From Myxococcus stipitatus (GTDB lineage Bacteria > Myxococcota > Myxococcia > Myxococcales > Myxococcaceae), in NCBI RefSeq assembly GCF_037414475.1, contig NZ_CP147913.1, positions 9,124,501-9,188,500 on the forward strand: a DNA stretch of 64,000 bases, in the 5' to 3' direction. Shown here in pieces: positions 36,986 to 47,511 of the stretch (position 1 is its first letter; the number at the start of each line of letters is the position of its first letter). A program made the translations under genes and the position numbers. The notes beneath the pieces are model-generated. The model saw nothing but the letters and a program-made list of their open reading frames with translations. It was not told the origin of the DNA and did no database searches.

Positions 36986-37816
36986 ATGGCTGGAACGCTG
37001 TACCTGGTGGCCACGCCCATCGGGAACCTGGGTGACATCTCTTCGCGCGCGCTCGAGACGCTTCGAGCAGTGGGCTTCATCGCCTGTGAGGACACGCGGC
37101 ACTCGCGCGTGTTGCTCGACCACTTCGGCATTGGCGGAAAGGACCTGGTGAGCCTGCCTGCCTTCGCCGAGGGACAGCGGGCCGGACGCATCCTGGACCG
37201 GATTGCGGGGGGCGAGGACTGCGCCCTCATCACGGACGCGGGAAGTCCGGCCATCAGTGATCCAGGCGAGCGATTGGTGGCGGAGGCGCTCGAGCGGGGC
37301 CTCACCGTGGTCCCCGTGCCTGGGGCGACGGCGCTGATTTCAGCGCTGAGCGCGTCGGGGTTGCCCACGGGGCGCTTCCACTTCCTGGGCTTTCTTCCGC
37401 GCAAGGGACCGGAGCGGAGGGCCATGCTCGAGGAGGTGGCCTCGCTGTCGGCGACGCTGGTGCTCTACGAGTCTCCACGTCGCCTGGGCGAGACGCTCCA
37501 GGATTTGCAGGAGGCCTGGGGCGAGCGCAGGGCGTGTGTGGCTCGGGAGCTGACGAAGCTGCACGAGGAGTTCGTCCGAGGCCCGCTCTCGGAGCTGTCG
37601 GCGCGCTACACGACGGAGGAGGCGCGCGGCGAGGTCGTGGTGATGGTGGAGGGGCGCACCGGCGAGCGGCGCTGGTCCGAGGAGGAGCTGCGACGCGCGC
37701 TGGAGGAGGGACTTGCTCGGGGCGAGAAGCTCAAGCCGTTGAGTACCGAGCTGGCGCGACGGGCGGGCTGGTCGGGACAGGATGTCTACCGACTCGGGCT
37801 GTCGCTGAAGCGGTGA
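36986..37816 (+). CDS. rsmI: 16S rRNA (cytidine-1402-2'-O)-methyltransferase
   Basis: 276 residues. A SAM-dependent tetrapyrrole-methylase-fold enzyme acting on C1402 of 16S rRNA in the decoding centre. Family blocks: GTLYLVATPIGNLGDISSRALETL, IACEDTRHSRVLLDHFGI, ALITDAGSPAISDPGERLV, VVPVPGATALISALSASGLPTGRFHFLGFLP, LYESPRRLGETL and ARELTKLHEEFVRG. The C-terminal winged segment is also present. Starts nine bases after the yraN-family gene, with AGGGGAAGG upstream. It ends at a shared convergent terminator. Confidence 0.96.
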   Translation: MAGTLYLVATPIGNLGDISSRALETLRAVGFIACEDTRHSRVLLDHFGIGGKDLVSLPAFAEGQRAGRILDRIAGGEDCALITDAGSPAISDPGERLVAEALERGLTVVPVPGATALISALSASGLPTGRFHFLGFLPRKGPERRAMLEEVASLSATLVLYESPRRLGETLQDLQEAWGERRACVARELTKLHEEFVRGPLSELSARYTTEEARGEVVVMVEGRTGERRWSEEELRRALEEGLARGEKLKPLSTELARRAGWSGQDVYRLGLSLKR

Positions 37817-37826
37817 GCCTCGGGAG

Positions 37827-37858
37827 CCAGGAGACGTGCCGTGGTGGCCACGTCTCCT
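37827..37858. terminator. bidirectional terminator between rsmI and the outer-membrane protein gene
   Basis: CAGGAGACGTG (37827-37837) pairs perfectly with CACGTCTCCTG (37848-37858) over a 10-base loop, between convergent genes. Confidence 0.75.
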
Positions 37859-37877
37859 GACCGGGTGCTGCCTGGCG

Positions 37878-39188
37878 CTAGAAGCTGAAGGTCGCGCTCA
37901 GGTCGAAGCGGAACGTCGTGCTGCCGATGGCGCGGAAGCGGCGGGACACGAGGTCGTAGCGCCAGTCAAACGTCGGGTTGAGCTCGGGAGACCCCATCGC
38001 GTCGTTGATCTGTCCGTCGCCGTCGAGGTCCTTGCCAATCTCCTCGTTCGTGAGCACGTGGTCCGTGTTGTAGAGGAACGTGCCGGACGCGCGAATCTGG
38101 AAGGACTCCGCCGCGCTCGCGTTGACACCCACCAGGCCACCCACCTGGAAGTATTCCTCGGAGGTGAGCAGCTTGCGGAGGGCCGCGCTCAATTCGTTGT
38201 TGTACCGGCCCGCGCCCACGTAGTTGCCGATGGCGCGCAGGTCCAAGGCGAACTTCTGGTGCTTCTCGGGGCGGTCGAACGGCACCAGCTCCACGCCGGC
38301 CATCATTCCCACCAGCTCCGGCGACTTGATGCCCGTCTCCTTGCGATTCCACGGGCCCTGGCCGCAGTTGCCAGGCGCGCCCAGGTTGGGCGGAGAGGCA
38401 TCGCGCTGGTCGCAGTTCGAGTAGATGCCCGGGCCTCTCACGGGGATGGTGTAGCTGGCCTTGAAGTACGGCTCGGCCGCGCCCATGCGCCGGGAGAACG
38501 CCGTGTAGATTTGATACTTGTGGACCCGGTCTCCGATGTTGCCGCGCTCGTCCGAGTTCGTGGTGTCCACGCTCGGGTCCCGCACCTTCGCGGTGGGGGC
38601 TTCGTAGTCGATGCCGACAATCCACGTGGGCTTGGTGTCGTCCTTCTCCTGGTTGAAGAAGGCGTACGCGAGGCCGAAGTGGAGGTTGCCCAGGCCGCCC
38701 CGGAAGCTCTCCTGGGGAACGCCGAAGAGGGGGGCGCCGTTGGCCAGCGGATCCGCGAGGCACGCGTCGATGTTTCCACCGACGGGCGAGCCATCCGCGT
38801 TGATGCAGTTGTTCGTGATGGTGGACGTCGAACGCGACGACTGGGAGGTGAAGTCCCAGCGCTCGTTCTGCTGGAACACCAGGGGGAGCTTGAAGGACAG
38901 CTCCAGGTCCCGGTAGAGGCCGATGGCCATCCGCAGGTTGAGCCGCGCGTCGACGCCCTTGTACCAGAGCTCCGCGACGTCGCCCGTCGTCCCGGGCTGC
39001 GCGTTGGTGGGGAGCTGCTCGCGGACAATCTTCGCGCGAGTCTGGGTGCGCTCGAACCCGACGTCGATGAACAGGTCGAACGGGTCATCGTCCTCGAGCG
39101 CCGAGGCGATCCGCGTGATATCCGCCGCGCTGGCGACGAACGGTACGCCCAGTGACAGGGCGGCGAGAACGGCGCGAAGCCTGTGCAT
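37878..39188 (-). CDS. outer-membrane beta-barrel protein, function unknown
   Basis: 436 residues. An N-terminal signal peptide (MHRLRAVLAALSLGVPFVASA, cleavage likely after ASA near residue 21) is followed by alternating hydrophobic/polar strands such as LNLRMAIGLYRDLELSFKLPLVF and FALDLRAIGNYVGAG, and the chain ends in ...DLSATFSF, a C-terminal Phe as used by the BAM complex. Four Cys occur in loops. Near the C-terminus an acidic loop DLDGDGQIND resembles a calcium-binding EF-hand/dockerin loop. It could be an adhesin, transporter or assembly platform; no family can be named. Alone on its strand, with its own promoter. Confidence 0.7.
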   Translation of the reverse strand: MHRLRAVLAALSLGVPFVASAADITRIASALEDDDPFDLFIDVGFERTQTRAKIVREQLPTNAQPGTTGDVAELWYKGVDARLNLRMAIGLYRDLELSFKLPLVFQQNERWDFTSQSSRSTSTITNNCINADGSPVGGNIDACLADPLANGAPLFGVPQESFRGGLGNLHFGLAYAFFNQEKDDTKPTWIVGIDYEAPTAKVRDPSVDTTNSDERGNIGDRVHKYQIYTAFSRRMGAAEPYFKASYTIPVRGPGIYSNCDQRDASPPNLGAPGNCGQGPWNRKETGIKSPELVGMMAGVELVPFDRPEKHQKFALDLRAIGNYVGAGRYNNELSAALRKLLTSEEYFQVGGLVGVNASAAESFQIRASGTFLYNTDHVLTNEEIGKDLDGDGQINDAMGSPELNPTFDWRYDLVSRRFRAIGSTTFRFDLSATFSF

Positions 39189-39241
39189 CCGACCTCCGAC
39201 GGCGAAACGCCCGGACCTTCCGGCAAGCCCGGGGGGCTTCC

Positions 39242-39270
39242 AGCTAGCCGCGCCGTTGGAGGAGTGTCAA
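39242..39270 (-). promoter_or_regulatory. promoter of the outer-membrane protein gene
   Basis: On the minus strand, -35 TTGACA (39270-39265), a 17-base spacer and CTAGCT (39247-39242), about 50 bases before the start codon. Confidence 0.55.
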
Positions 39271-39284
39271 GAATCGGGTTGCTT

Positions 39285-40376
39285 TTACTTCCCCGCGACA
39301 GGGGTGCCGAGCAGCCCGTCCAGGCGGCGGACCTCGTCGTCAAAGGCCGTCTTGTGACGGGCGGCCAGCGAGCGGCGGTAGGTCTTGTGCTGGTCGAAGG
39401 GGTCCAGCACCCGGTCATCCTGCGTCATGAGCTGGTAGTGCAGGTGGGGGGCGAAGGAGCGGCCCGTGTTGCCGCTGCGGCCGACGACCTGCCCCACGTT
39501 GAACCGGGTGCCCGGGCGGATGTCCTTGTCCACTTCGTCCAGGTGCAGGAAGAGGGCGCGACGGGAGCGGCCGCCGGACTCGACCAGCTCCAGGCAGTTG
39601 CCGTTGCTGCTCCAGTTCCAGTTCTTGCGCTTGACCACGCCGGAGAAGGGCGCCTTGACGGGGGTGCCCACCGGGGTGCGGAAGTCCACGCCCTTGTGAC
39701 GCCGCCCGTCGCGCAGCAGGGACGTCACCTGCTCGTAGTCGTCCACGGGGGACTTCTCCAGGCGCAGCTCCAACTCGTCACCCGAGGACAGGTAGTACCG
39801 GGGAACACTCTCGCCATTGGCGTGGAACCGGTAGGCGCTCATCGTCTTGCCCAGCTTCGCGCTGGTGAAGCGCACGGCGTGGACCAGCGGCTCCTCGTTG
39901 GGGCGGCGCTGGTAGAGCACGTCCAGGGTGTCGCCGCGCAGAATCTCACCGGGCACTTCCACCCACCACACCAGCGTGCGCGTCACCACCTGGGCCAGCG
40001 CGGGGCCCACGTCGCCGCCAGCGGACCGGATGAGCGCCGTCTCCAGGGGGCCTTCGATGCGCATCGACGCATGCTCGAGGCCCGCGGCCTTCACGGGGTC
40101 GACGGCCGCGGGAGCCGCGGCGGTGGGGGCCTGGGCGGTGTTGCCCGGGGCCGCCGTGGCGGCGCCGGGTATGGCGGTGCCGGGGTTCGGCGTGGTGGGA
40201 GTGCCCTCGGCGACGGGCGGGGTGGCGGCGGCCTCCTGCGGCGTCGCGGCGGCCATGCGTTGCTTCCACCACCAGACACCTCCGGCGGCGCCTCCCAGGA
40301 TGAGGGACACGGCGACCACGGGCCCGATGGGGCTCCGTTTCGGAGGGGCACCGAGGGTGGGAAGGTTCGGCCGCAT
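39285..40376 (-). CDS. LytM/M23-family metallopeptidase-like protein, membrane anchored
   Basis: 363 residues. One transmembrane helix (about 17-36) anchors a periplasmic protein with a Pro/Ala-rich linker (45-95), an OapA/CsgG-like middle part (about 105-210) and a C-terminal M23 domain. The zinc ligands are present: His227 and Asp231 in RRHKGVDF, and HLHY with His311/His313. His278 is in FLHLDEV. The enzyme set therefore looks catalytically complete, and the protein likely cuts or binds peptidoglycan cross-links. The ATG at 40376 is preceded by GGGAG; the longer frame adds only low-complexity residues. The next gene upstream (NtrC-type) overlaps the longer frame, not the chosen start. It is separated from it by 77 bases. 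Confidence 0.85.
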   Translation of the reverse strand: MRPNLPTLGAPPKRSPIGPVVAVSLILGGAAGGVWWWKQRMAAATPQEAAATPPVAEGTPTTPNPGTAIPGAATAAPGNTAQAPTAAAPAAVDPVKAAGLEHASMRIEGPLETALIRSAGGDVGPALAQVVTRTLVWWVEVPGEILRGDTLDVLYQRRPNEEPLVHAVRFTSAKLGKTMSAYRFHANGESVPRYYLSSGDELELRLEKSPVDDYEQVTSLLRDGRRHKGVDFRTPVGTPVKAPFSGVVKRKNWNWSSNGNCLELVESGGRSRRALFLHLDEVDKDIRPGTRFNVGQVVGRSGNTGRSFAPHLHYQLMTQDDRVLDPFDQHKTYRRSLAARHKTAFDDEVRRLDGLLGTPVAGK

Positions 40377-40453
40377 GCAGGCTCCCGGAATTGGAAAGGG
40401 TGGGGCGGGCGCGAAAACCGGCGCCCGCGACGAGGAATTCCGCCCGCCGAGGG

Positions 40454-41878
<1,425 letters not shown>

Positions 41879-41901
41879 GGCAGCAGGATGGGTCGGGCGG
41901 A

Positions 41902-42768
41902 CTAGCGACGGGCCGACGCCGCGGTGGCGCCCTCGAAGGTGCAGATGGCATCCGGGTGCTTGATGCGCAGCAGCAGCGCCTCCAGCACGCGGAACGGATG
42001 GTTCATCCGCGAGGCGCCCAGATAGGCCGCCACCATGTCCATGGAGACCGCCAGGTCCATGTTCTCCCGGCCCGTGGACACCACCACGCCGGAGTCACCG
42101 CGCAGGCGGTTGGACTGATAGACGCCGTCGGAGGCCAGCTGCTTGATGGTCTCGATCTCCAGCACGCCCGTCTTCTCGTAGATGCGGTGCAGCTGCGAGT
42201 ACAGGCGCGGCGACAGCACCACCGCGTACGGGCCGAAGTGGCCGTGCTCGTTGAGGGTGCGCGTGGCCTCGACGATGGACTGGAAGCCTCCGCCCGCCAT
42301 CGTCCAGTCGCCCAGCGGCACGGTGAGCCGGCCATTGGCCGTCATCAGGCCCTCGTAGCCGAGCCGGGCGTCGCCGTAGAAGATGAGCTCGTCTTCCTGC
42401 TGCGCGCACAGCGCCGCGGCGCCCGCGGCTGCGGACACGTCCAGCGGCATGTTGTGCGTGCGCGCCGCCTCGATGTCCCGCCAGTGCAGCAGGAAGTCCT
42501 TGTAGATGATGGGGATGGTCTTGAACTTGCGCGCGTCGGTGAAGACCATCGCGGTGTCCTGCTCGCCGACGATGTCCACCGCGCCGGGGGACACGCCCTG
42601 GAACTCGTCGTAGGGCACCGTCTGCACGCCCGCGCCCAGCGGCCCATAGATGTCGAGGATGCGCCGGCCCACGAGTGAGCGCCGCGCCACCTGGATGACG
42701 GTTTCGTTCAGGCGCGCCCACTCTTCTTCGCGGAGCGGGTTCTCGGCATGTCCAAGGAAGTCAGGCAT
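41902..42768 (-). CDS. encA: encapsulin shell protein (HK97 fold, EncA)
   Basis: 288 residues. A family 1 encapsulin shell protomer that forms the iron-storing nanocompartment characterised in Myxococcus xanthus. It has the EncA opening (MPDFLGHAENPL) and continues nearly collinear with that protein: LREEEWARLNETVIQVARRSLVGRRILDIYGP, the elongated-loop region FKTIPIIYKDFLLHWRDIEAAR, the P-domain helix AAGAAALCAQQEDELIFYGD and the C-terminal IKHPDAICTFEG. Encapsulin shells bind cargo through a short C-terminal peptide of the partner; the partner encB is directly upstream, 47 bases away. The closest similarity to the M. xanthus protein is one reason for the genus suggestion. Confidence 0.96.
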   Translation of the reverse strand: MPDFLGHAENPLREEEWARLNETVIQVARRSLVGRRILDIYGPLGAGVQTVPYDEFQGVSPGAVDIVGEQDTAMVFTDARKFKTIPIIYKDFLLHWRDIEAARTHNMPLDVSAAAGAAALCAQQEDELIFYGDARLGYEGLMTANGRLTVPLGDWTMAGGGFQSIVEATRTLNEHGHFGPYAVVLSPRLYSQLHRIYEKTGVLEIETIKQLASDGVYQSNRLRGDSGVVVSTGRENMDLAVSMDMVAAYLGASRMNHPFRVLEALLLRIKHPDAICTFEGATAASARR

Positions 42769-42815
42769 CGAACAGTCTCCAGAAACTCAGCAAGGAGAGG
42801 AGAGAAGAAACGGTG

Positions 42816-43295
42816 TCAACGATTGCCGCCCCGCCCGCCGCCACCGCGGCGCAGCGAGCCCACCGTGAGGGGGTGGGATTCCGCGGAGGGCGGGGGCGCC
42901 GGCAGGCCGTAGATGAGGCGCTGCGGGGGGAGCGCGGTGAGCGGCTCCGCCGGCGCGCGGCCCGTGGCTGGCGGAGGCGCCGGCACGGCGGGCGGCGGAG
43001 GGACGTGGACCTGCGCGGGAGCGTGCGCCCCCGAGATGGCCTGTTGGAAGTGTCCCGGGGCGATGGGGCTGGCGAAGTGGCCATCCTGGCCGGTGTCCAA
43101 GAGGCGCAGCATGTGGACCGCCTCGAAGACGTGCTCCTTCTCCTCGCTCGCCAGATGGAGGAAGAAGGCCCTCACCTCGGGATGCGAGGAAGCTCGAGCG
43201 AAGGCTTCGTACTCGTTGATGGTCTCGAGCTCACGCGCCAACACGCGGCGGATGCGCGCCACGTCGTCCAGGTCGCTGTCCGGGGTTTCGGCCAT
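42816..43295 (-). CDS. encB: encapsulated ferritin-like cargo protein (EncB)
   Basis: 159 residues. Residues 10-70 are a ferritin-like two-helix half-bundle with the metal-binding pattern Glu22/Glu24/Glu28 and E-x-x-H at Glu52-His55 (EEKEH); such encapsulated ferritins become active as dimers. The rest is a Pro/Ala-rich linker (95-142) leading to LTVGSLRR (143-150), the cargo-loading peptide known from M. xanthus encapsulin cargo. Unlike a simple C-terminal tag, the peptide is followed by nine Gly/Arg/Asn residues. It oxidises ferrous iron and feeds the shell. Divergent from murJ; candidate -35 TTGACG at 43333-43328 but no good -10. Confidence 0.92.
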   Translation of the reverse strand: MAETPDSDLDDVARIRRVLARELETINEYEAFARASSHPEVRAFFLHLASEEKEHVFEAVHMLRLLDTGQDGHFASPIAPGHFQQAISGAHAPAQVHVPPPPAVPAPPPATGRAPAEPLTALPPQRLIYGLPAPPPSAESHPLTVGSLRRGGGGRGGNR

Positions 43296-43399
43296 TCAGG
43301 ACGGACCCTCGCAATCCGCCGGGGGACCGTCAAGAGAAACAGGGCCCGTCCGGTTTCCTGCTTCATGCCACTTGACGCCACGCATAGAGTCCCCCACCC

Positions 43400-45109
43400 G
43401 TGACCGTCTCCGCGCCCGAGCCTTCTCCGCCGCCTCCCGCCGCCCCGTCTCCCCGGCCCGAGCGCTCTGGAGGACGCGGCGCGGTGCTCGTCGCCACGGG
43501 CATCCTGGCCTCGCGCCTCATGGGCCTGGTGCGCGAGCGCGTCTTCGCGCACTACCTGGGCAACGCGGACGCAGCCGCCATCTTCAAGGCCGCGCTGCGC
43601 ATCCCCAACTTCCTTCAGAACCTGTTCGGGGAAGGTGTCCTCTCCGGCTCGTTCATCCCCGTCTACGCGCAGCTCCTGGGCCGCAAGGACGCGAAGGACA
43701 CCGAGGAGGCGGACCGGGTCGCGGGCGCGGTGTTCGGCCTGCTGGCGCTGGCGACGGCGGTGCTGGTGGCCGCGGGCATGGTGTTCACGCCGTTCTTCGT
43801 GGACCTCATCGCGCCGGGCTTCGTCGGTGAGGACCGCGCGCTGGCCGTCCGCGTGGTGCGCATCCTCTTCCCGGGCACGGGCTTCCTCGTGCTGAGCGCC
43901 TGGTGTCTGGGCATCCTCAACAGCCACCGCCGCTTCCTCCTGTCCTATCTGGCGCCGGTGGTGTGGAACGGGGCCATCATCGCCACGCTGCTCGTCGCCG
44001 GCGGCCGTTATGTCGAGGACTCGCTCGTGGAGGTGCTGGCCTACGGCGTCGTCCTGGGCAGCTTCCTCCAGTTCGCGGTGCAGGTGCCCCGGGTTCTCCA
44101 GTTGCTGGGCCGCTTCAGGCCGTCGCTGTCGACCGCGGCGGAGCCCGTGCGCCAGGTGCTGAAGAACTTCGGCCCGGTGGTGCTGGGGCGCGGGGTGGTG
44201 CAGTTCAGCTCGTGGGTGGACACGGCCTTCGCCACGCTCATCTCCGTGCGCGCGATGTCCTCGCTCGTGTACGCGCAGACGATCTACCTCATCCCGGTGA
44301 GCCTCTTCGGCATGGCGGTGTCGGCGGCGGAGCTGCCGGAGCTGGCCCGCGCGGCGGACGGGTCCCGGGAGGAGATCTCCGCGAAGCTGCGCCAGCGAAT
44401 TGACGCGGGCGCCCGGCGCATCGCCTTCTGGGTGGTGCCCTCCGCGGCGGCCTTCCTCTTCCTCGGGGACATGGTGGCGGCTGCGCTCCTCCAGACGGGC
44501 CGCTTCGACGCGGCGGACTCGCGCTACCTCTGGTACCTGCTGATGGGCGCGGCCGTGGGGCTGGTGGCCTCCACCGTGGGGCGCCTCTACGCCTCCGCCT
44601 TCTACGCGCTGAAGGACCCGAAGACGCCCCTTCGCTTCGCCCTGGTCCGCGTTGGCGTGGGGACGCTGGCGGCCTGGGGCCTGGGCCTCCATCTCCCTGA
44701 GTGGCTGGGCCTGCCCCCGCACCTGGGCGCGGTGGGCCTCACCCTGTCCGGGGGCCTGGTGGCGTGGCTGGAGTCCTCGCTTCTGCGCCACAAGCTCATG
44801 AAGCAGGTGGGACCGGTGGGCGTTCCCCGGGGCCTGCTGCCCAGGCTGTGGTGCGCGGCCGCAGTGGCGGGGCTCGTGGCCTTGGGCGTGAAACTGGGGC
44901 TCACCAACGCCCTGGGCCCCATGCCGGGAGTGCAAGCGGAGTGGGGAGGGACCCTCCTCGCGCCCCCGCGCCTGCACCCCATCCTGGGGTTCATCGCCGT
45001 CGCCGTCCCCATGGGTGGCATCTATTTCGCGGTGGCCGCGGCGCTGGGTGTCCCGGAGGCCGGAGCCGTGTTCCGCAAGCTCACGAACCGCCTGCGCCGG
45101 GCCCGCTAA
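43400..45109 (+). CDS. murJ: lipid II flippase MurJ
   Basis: 569 residues, with about 14 transmembrane helices after a 28-residue Pro/Ser-rich N-terminal tail. It moves the lipid-linked peptidoglycan precursor across the inner membrane. The MurJ signatures are present: GILASRLMGLVRERVFAHYLGN with its essential Arg, FKAALRIPNFLQNLFGEGVLSGSFIPVYA, FFVDLIAPGF, SWCLGILNSHRRF, SSWVDTAFATLIS, MAVSAAELPELAR and ASAFYALKDPKTPLRFALVRV. The GTG at 43400 is the only early start in frame. It is divergent from encB across 104 bases, a region that must carry both promoters. Confidence 0.95.
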   Translation: MTVSAPEPSPPPPAAPSPRPERSGGRGAVLVATGILASRLMGLVRERVFAHYLGNADAAAIFKAALRIPNFLQNLFGEGVLSGSFIPVYAQLLGRKDAKDTEEADRVAGAVFGLLALATAVLVAAGMVFTPFFVDLIAPGFVGEDRALAVRVVRILFPGTGFLVLSAWCLGILNSHRRFLLSYLAPVVWNGAIIATLLVAGGRYVEDSLVEVLAYGVVLGSFLQFAVQVPRVLQLLGRFRPSLSTAAEPVRQVLKNFGPVVLGRGVVQFSSWVDTAFATLISVRAMSSLVYAQTIYLIPVSLFGMAVSAAELPELARAADGSREEISAKLRQRIDAGARRIAFWVVPSAAAFLFLGDMVAAALLQTGRFDAADSRYLWYLLMGAAVGLVASTVGRLYASAFYALKDPKTPLRFALVRVGVGTLAAWGLGLHLPEWLGLPPHLGAVGLTLSGGLVAWLESSLLRHKLMKQVGPVGVPRGLLPRLWCAAAVAGLVALGVKLGLTNALGPMPGVQAEWGGTLLAPPRLHPILGFIAVAVPMGGIYFAVAAALGVPEAGAVFRKLTNRLRRAR

Positions 45110-45348
45110 GTCCGCGCCAATGCTCGGCTCCTTGTGGGGCGAGCGGCGTGTGCTTGGAGGTGCAAGGAGTGGGTGGGGAGGATGTCGGACCGGGCGGGTG
45201 TCGTTATGGTCGGGGCAGTGGCGCGGACGGTGAGTTCGTCTTCGGGGCTTCCTCCGGACAGGGCACGCGTGTAGAGTGCGCCGCCTTTTTCATGTGCCCT
45301 GGCTTCACGGTAAGTCTGGGCTGACTTCGTCTCAGGAAGGTCTCGGCA

Positions 45349-47331
45349 GTGAGCGACGAGAAGAACGGTTCCAATGCTGGCGGTCCGGGCGGGATGGGCC
45401 CCAAGAAGCCGAAGGCGACTTTCGGCGACGTGATGCTCGGCATCCCCTCGGGCGGCAGCGGCCGTGGCGAGGGCGGTGGTCGTAGCGGCGGCGGTCGCGG
45501 AGGCGAGCGCGGCGGTTCCGGCCAGGGCCGCGACCCGCAGCCTCGTCCCGAGGGCGGGCCTCCGCGCGAGGATCGCCGTCCCCCCCGAGGAGGCGGAGAG
45601 CGCCGCGGTGGTGGCGAGCGTCGTCCGTCCGGTCCCATGGTCGTCGTGAAGCGCGCGACGGGTGCCATCGAGACGCGAGGCCCGGCGAGCGAGTCCCCCG
45701 CCGAGGGCACGGCGACGGCGGAGGCCACGACGGCCGCGGCGGAGGCCTCTGGCTCCGCGCCCGCGCCGCGTCCGGTGACGCCGACCCCGGCTCCGACCTC
45801 CGCGCTGTACGAGGAGGTCCCCGAGTCCGAGTCCTTCGCCGAGATGTTCGAGGCGCAGGCCAAGGAGGGTGGGGCTCCGGGCCGCCGGGGCGTTCGCCTG
45901 GGCGAGAAGGTCAAGGGCACCATCTTCCAGCTCGGCGCGGACACCGCGTTCGTGTCGCTGGAGGGCGCGTCCAAGAGCGAGGCGATGATCGAGCTTCGCG
46001 AGTTGAAGGACGACGAGGGCATCCTGCGCTTCGGCGTGGGTGACAGCCTGGAGGCGCACGTCATCGAGGTAGGCGCCAAGGGCATCGTGCTGAGCCGCGC
46101 GCTGGCCAAGGGCAGCGCGTCCATGGCGATGCTGGCCGAGGCCCGCGCGTCGGGCATGCCCGTCGAGGGCATGGTGCTGAGCGTGAACAAGGGCGGCGTC
46201 GAGGTCGCCATTGGCGACGTGCGCGCCTTCTGCCCCATCAGCCAGCTGGACCTGCGCTACGTCGAGAAGCCGGACCAGTTCATCGGCGAGAAGCTCAAGT
46301 TCCGCGTCACCGAGGTGCGTGACCGCAACGTGGTGCTGTCGCGCCGCTCGCTGCTCGAGGACGAGCAGCGTCAGCTCGCCGCCGAGACGCGCAAGAACCT
46401 GGGCGAGGGCCGCGTGGTGAAGGGCAAGGTCACCGGCGTGCGCGACTTCGGCGCGTTCGTGGACCTGGGCGGCGTGGAGGGCATGATCCCCGTCTCCGAG
46501 CTTTCGTACACGCGCGTGGGTCACCCCAGCGACGTGCTGAAGGTCGGCGATGACGTCGAGGTGGAGATCCTGCGCATGGAGGCCGCGCAGCCCAACTCGC
46601 CCGACAAGACCAAGCAGAAGGAGCGCATCACGCTGTCCATGCGCTCACGCCAGGAGGACCCGTTCAAGAAGGCGCTTTCCGAGATCAAGGAAGGCGACCG
46701 TCTGCAGGGCAAGGTCGTCCGGCTCCAGCAGTTCGGCGCGTTCGTGGAGCTGCGTCCGGGCGTGGATGGTCTGGTGCACATCTCCGCGCTGAGCGACCGC
46801 CGCATCGCGCACCCGCGCGACGTCGTCCAGGTGGGTGAGACCGTCTGGGTGGCCGTCGAGAAGATCGACGCGAACGAGAAGCGCATCGGCCTGCGCCGCA
46901 TCACCGAGGAAGAGGCGCAGCGTCCTCCCGAGGAGCGTCAGGCGCCCGTGGCGGCGGAGAAGGCCGCGGCTCCCGCGGCTCCGGCCGCGCCTCGTCCCAA
47001 GGTGGGCCAGGTCGTCGTCGGCAAGGTGGACCGCATCGAGCCGTACGGCGTGTTCCTCGCGTTCCCGGGCGGCAAGGGTCTGCTCCCCGCGAGCGAGACG
47101 GGCACCGAGCGCGGCACCGACCTGCGCAAGCACTACGCGCTGGGCCAGGAGGTGAAGGTGGCGATTCTCGACATCGACGCCTCCGGCAAGATTCGTCTGT
47201 CCGTCACCGCGGCGGTTCGCGCGGAGGAGCGCGCCGAGGTGGAGGCGTGGCAGAAGACGCAGCAGCCGCAGGGCGCGGGCAAGAAGGGCTTCGGCACGTT
47301 CGCTGATCTCTTCAGCAAGGCCGGCAAGTGA
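45349..47331 (+). CDS. S1-domain RNA-binding protein with RGG-rich N-terminus
   Basis: 660 residues. Residues 34-98 are an RGG/GGR-rich low-complexity tract, unusual in bacteria, followed by an Ala/Thr/Pro linker. Five S1 RNA-binding domains follow, about 185-250, 269-333, 353-432, 449-517 and 551-622; domains 3 and 4 are closest to ribosomal S1 (KGKVTGVRDFGAFVDLGGVEGMIPVSELS and LQGKVVRLQQFGAFVELRPGVDGLVHISAL). Short Phe-rich motifs ATFGDV, ESFAEMF and GTFADLF occur at both ends and in the linker. It is not rpsA itself (S1 proper lacks the RGG head) and probably binds mRNA or rRNA. GTG start at 45349 after AGGAAGG. The 239-base upstream gap contains a TAGAGT -10-like element at 45273. Confidence 0.85.
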   Translation: MSDEKNGSNAGGPGGMGPKKPKATFGDVMLGIPSGGSGRGEGGGRSGGGRGGERGGSGQGRDPQPRPEGGPPREDRRPPRGGGERRGGGERRPSGPMVVVKRATGAIETRGPASESPAEGTATAEATTAAAEASGSAPAPRPVTPTPAPTSALYEEVPESESFAEMFEAQAKEGGAPGRRGVRLGEKVKGTIFQLGADTAFVSLEGASKSEAMIELRELKDDEGILRFGVGDSLEAHVIEVGAKGIVLSRALAKGSASMAMLAEARASGMPVEGMVLSVNKGGVEVAIGDVRAFCPISQLDLRYVEKPDQFIGEKLKFRVTEVRDRNVVLSRRSLLEDEQRQLAAETRKNLGEGRVVKGKVTGVRDFGAFVDLGGVEGMIPVSELSYTRVGHPSDVLKVGDDVEVEILRMEAAQPNSPDKTKQKERITLSMRSRQEDPFKKALSEIKEGDRLQGKVVRLQQFGAFVELRPGVDGLVHISALSDRRIAHPRDVVQVGETVWVAVEKIDANEKRIGLRRITEEEAQRPPEERQAPVAAEKAAAPAAPAAPRPKVGQVVVGKVDRIEPYGVFLAFPGGKGLLPASETGTERGTDLRKHYALGQEVKVAILDIDASGKIRLSVTAAVRAEERAEVEAWQKTQQPQGAGKKGFGTFADLFSKAGK

Positions 47332-47384
47332 TTCACCGGACTCGAGCACGTGTGATGCGTGTTCGAGTTCGTCGGAAATAGATG

Positions 47385-47413
47385 TTGCGCTCAAGGGCGG
47401 GGGGCGGTACTAC
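47385..47413 (+). promoter_or_regulatory. promoter of the tRNA pair
   Basis: TTGCGC (47385-47390), a 17-base spacer and TACTAC (47408-47413), about 15 bases before the first tRNA, a normal distance for a stable-RNA promoter. Confidence 0.5.
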
Positions 47414-47428
47414 CTCCCTCGCCGCTGA

Positions 47429-47502
<74 letters not shown>

Positions 47503-47511
47503 TTCAGGATG

